Shown here piece by piece: positions 6,407 through 7,707 of a stretch of 7,707 nt of DNA. Within the stretch, counting starts at the first letter, position 1. Every line of letters starts with the position of its first letter. The notes below the pieces were generated by a model that made no database searches, was not told the origin of the DNA, and saw only the letters and a program-made list of their open reading frames with translations. A program made the position numbers and the translations under genes. The DNA comes from Deltaproteobacteria bacterium (GTDB lineage Bacteria; Desulfobacterota; Syntrophia; Syntrophales; UBA2210), in NCBI GenBank assembly GCA_016934695.1, contig JAFGSH010000263.1:1-7707 (forward strand), in the 5' to 3' direction.

Positions 6407-7423
6407 CTATTTGCTGTGTTTGACGATGAGTGCTTTGGCCAGCGCCGCGGCTTTCTCTCCCGGCAGTCCTTTATCTTCGGTAGTGCGCACATAGTCTTCA
6501 ATGATCGGTCGCACCGCCTCAGCCCACCGCTGGTTTTCTTCTTCGGAGAGCGGGATGATCTCGTTCCCCTGGCTTATGGTGTACGCGCGCCCCTCATCGT
6601 CGCTCTTGTCCCAGGCTTCTCCGTGCACGTCAACCCACTCCCCACTGACCTCTTCCACTATCTCCTTGAGTTCTTTCGACAGGGCGTTCCACTTCTCGAG
6701 GTTCATCACGACAAACATGGCGGTGGTGTACCCTACCCCGGTGCACTGGGTCGTGTAGTCGATCACCTCCGCCTGTTTCCATCCCTTGAGGGTCTCTATC
6801 GGGGTGAATGTCCCTTCAACCACTCCCTTCTGGAGGGCCTCGTAGGTATCACCTTGGGGCATCGCGACGGGCACACCGCCAAGGGCCTCCACGACCTTGG
6901 CGCTGAGCCCCGTCGAGCGGATCTTCATCCCCTTGATATCCTCAAGCACCCTGACCGGTTTCTTGGTACTCAGCAGACCGGGGCCGTGGGCGTGTATGTA
7001 CAGGACCTTGACGTCATGCAGTTCCTCTGGAGACATCTCTTTGGCAAACTCGTTGGCAACACAGGTTGCCACACGGCCAGTGGGATATCCGAACGGAAGA
7101 TCAACGGCTGCCATCACCGGGAAACGCCCCCGCGTGTAGGCAAAGCAGGACATCCCGATATCGGATATACCCTGCACTACCCCGTCGTAACACTGCCCCG
7201 CCTTTGTCAAGGTACCACCCGGGAAGGTAGTGATTTTTACCCGGCCTCCGGAACGCTTCTCTATCTCCTCGGCCCATGATATGGCCGCCTGGCACTGGCT
7301 ATGGGTAGGTGGAAAAAATATGCTGTAGGTAAGCTCAACGGTCTTTTCCTTTTTCTGGCACCCCGCCATCAGCAGCAATGCCGCCGCACCTATCATCACG
7401 GTAATTCCAATATACTTTTTCAT
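6407..7423 (-). CDS. dctP: TRAP transporter substrate-binding lipoprotein (DctP family)
   Basis: This extracytoplasmic binding protein captures the solute and delivers it to DctQM. It has 338 residues. The signal peptide (KK at 2-3, hydrophobic 7-19) ends in a lipobox M-A-G-C with C22 lipidated. The mature protein shows DctP-family marks: ITTFPGGTL (64-72), a helix with QGISDIG (84-90), GMKIRSTG (165-172) with R169, and [16 protein letters not shown] (189-204). R169 matches the conserved arginine that holds the ligand carboxylate in this family, so an organic acid is the likely substrate, identity unknown. The mature protein has five further cysteines (44, 78, 93, 121, 227), which fits an anaerobe. 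The ATG is preceded by a G-rich Shine-Dalgarno sequence. It is the first gene of the operon. Most Gram-negative DctP proteins are soluble, so the lipid anchor is notable. Confidence 0.96.
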   Translation of the reverse strand: MKKYIGITVMIGAAALLLMAGCQKKEKTVELTYSIFFPPTHSQCQAAISWAEEIEKRSGGRVKITTFPGGTLTKAGQCYDGVVQGISDIGMSCFAYTRGRFPVMAAVDLPFGYPTGRVATCVANEFAKEMSPEELHDVKVLYIHAHGPGLLSTKKPVRVLEDIKGMKIRSTGLSAKVVEALGGVPVAMPQGDTYEALQKGVVEGTFTPIETLKGWKQAEVIDYTTQCTGVGYTTAMFVVMNLEKWNALSKELKEIVEEVSGEWVDVHGEAWDKSDDEGRAYTISQGNEIIPLSEEENQRWAEAVRPIIEDYVRTTEDKGLPGEKAAALAKALIVKHSK

Positions 7424-7429
7424 GGCTTT

Positions 7430-7437
7430 CCCCCCTC
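7430..7437 (-). promoter_or_regulatory. Ribosome binding site of dctP
   Basis: GAGGGGGG on the minus strand ends six bases before the ATG at 7423. It is an unusually G-rich Shine-Dalgarno sequence but well placed, and it supports the start that also gives a proper signal peptide. Confidence 0.65.
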
Positions 7438-7467
7438 AGGTATAATGCTTTAATAGGTAATTCCCAG

Positions 7468-7491
7468 CTTGCCCCCTGCGCGAGGGGCAAG
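7468..7491. promoter_or_regulatory. Perfect 8-base inverted repeat upstream of dctP
   Basis: CTTGCCCC (7468-7475) and GGGGCAAG (7484-7491) are perfect complements around the eight-base loop CTGCGCGA. The stem lies about 45 bases before the dctP start. On the plus strand it is followed by GTCTGTTTC, a poor T-run; on the minus strand no T-run follows. It could be a leader hairpin of dctP, an operator, or a weak terminator for plus-strand transcription. The structure is certain, its role is not. Confidence 0.5.
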
Positions 7492-7538
7492 GTCTGTTTC
7501 AAACTCTTAAAATATAACGGAAACTGCTTCGATGGATG

Positions 7539-7576
7539 GCCTGCTTTCCTGCCCTGGTTCGGATCAGGAAGCAGGC
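7539..7576. promoter_or_regulatory. Long inverted repeat (12 pairs, one bulge) upstream of dctP
   Basis: GCCTGCTTTCCTG (7539-7551) and CAGGAAGCAGGC (7565-7576) pair over 12 bases with one bulged T and a 13-base loop. On the plus strand ATTAATATG follows; on neither strand is there a proper T-run. It may be a terminator-like boundary of whatever lies to the right, a REP-like intergenic element, or an mRNA structure. No second copy is in the window. Confidence 0.5.
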
Positions 7577-7707
7577 ATTAATATGTATAGGTCTTACACG
7601 TTGAGCATAAGATAATCGGTAGGAAACATAACGATGTATTGTCCATAACTCGTTCCCGACTTTGAAAGCTTGGTCAGAACATGTACCCGATTCGAAGCGG
7701 CCTGTCA

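Larger units (their letters stand above)
7424..7707. other. Gene-free AT-richer region at the right end
   Basis: Apart from the dctP ribosome binding site and the two inverted repeats, I see no gene here. Base composition is clearly more AT-rich than in the rest of the window. I could not place a convincing sigma-70 or sigma-54 promoter for dctP on the minus strand: AT-rich hexamers occur (minus-strand TATATT at 7516-7511, TATACA near 7584-7589) but none has a good -35 partner. A 68-codon minus-strand frame runs from the window edge (7705) to TGA at 7501-7499. Its third codon positions are only about 38% G or C, unlike the neighbouring genes, so I do not call it a gene. Confidence 0.6.

Noticed and set aside
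7441..7446. Perfect TATAAT on the plus strand as a promoter
   Set aside because: There is no -35 partner and no plus-strand gene follows. It lies just upstream of the dctP ribosome binding site on the other strand.
7681..7707. tRNA-like sequence (TTCGAATC on the minus strand)
   Set aside because: The flanking bases do not form a T-arm stem, and no acceptor or anticodon arm can be placed.
1..7707. CRISPR arrays, insertion sequences, attachment sites
   Set aside because: I saw no regularly spaced repeats, transposase or integrase gene, or terminal inverted repeats with target duplications.

Overview
The window looks like the chromosome of a Gram-negative anaerobe of moderately high GC content, most likely in the former Deltaproteobacteria (Desulfobacterota, syntroph or sulfate-reducer relatives). 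This rests on three things. The ileS-lspA pair is common there, a lipoprotein-type TRAP binding protein and an outer-membrane-style 3D lipoprotein are present, and the proteins resemble that group in my memory. No database search was possible, so the phylum is an inference.

Left half, + strand (1-3997): the last codons of what is probably ilvB, then ilvH (acetolactate synthase small subunit), ileS (isoleucyl-tRNA synthetase) and lspA (signal peptidase II). These are housekeeping genes, all apparently intact and closely spaced (61, 98 and 9 bases between genes). IlvBH makes the isoleucine and valine precursors, IleS charges isoleucine onto tRNA, and LspA cuts signal peptides from prolipoproteins. 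Two genes to the right encode lipoproteins that would be LspA substrates.

Right half, - strand (7423 down to 3978): a TRAP transporter operon in the order dctP (lipoprotein binding protein), dctQ (small membrane subunit), dctM (large permease), then a small 3D-domain lipoprotein that probably acts on peptidoglycan. dctQ and dctM overlap by four bases (GTGA). The 3D gene overlaps the end of lspA by 20 bases tail to tail, so the two transcription units converge with no spacer.

Right end (7424-7707): 284 AT-richer bases with no recognisable gene. They hold the dctP ribosome binding site and two strong inverted repeats, probably leader or boundary structures.

I did not find a convincing new biological system. 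The most useful leads are the structured dctP upstream region, a possible hairpin between dctP and dctQ, the predicted outer-membrane anchoring of the TRAP binding protein, and the minimal 3D lipoprotein encoded behind the transporter.
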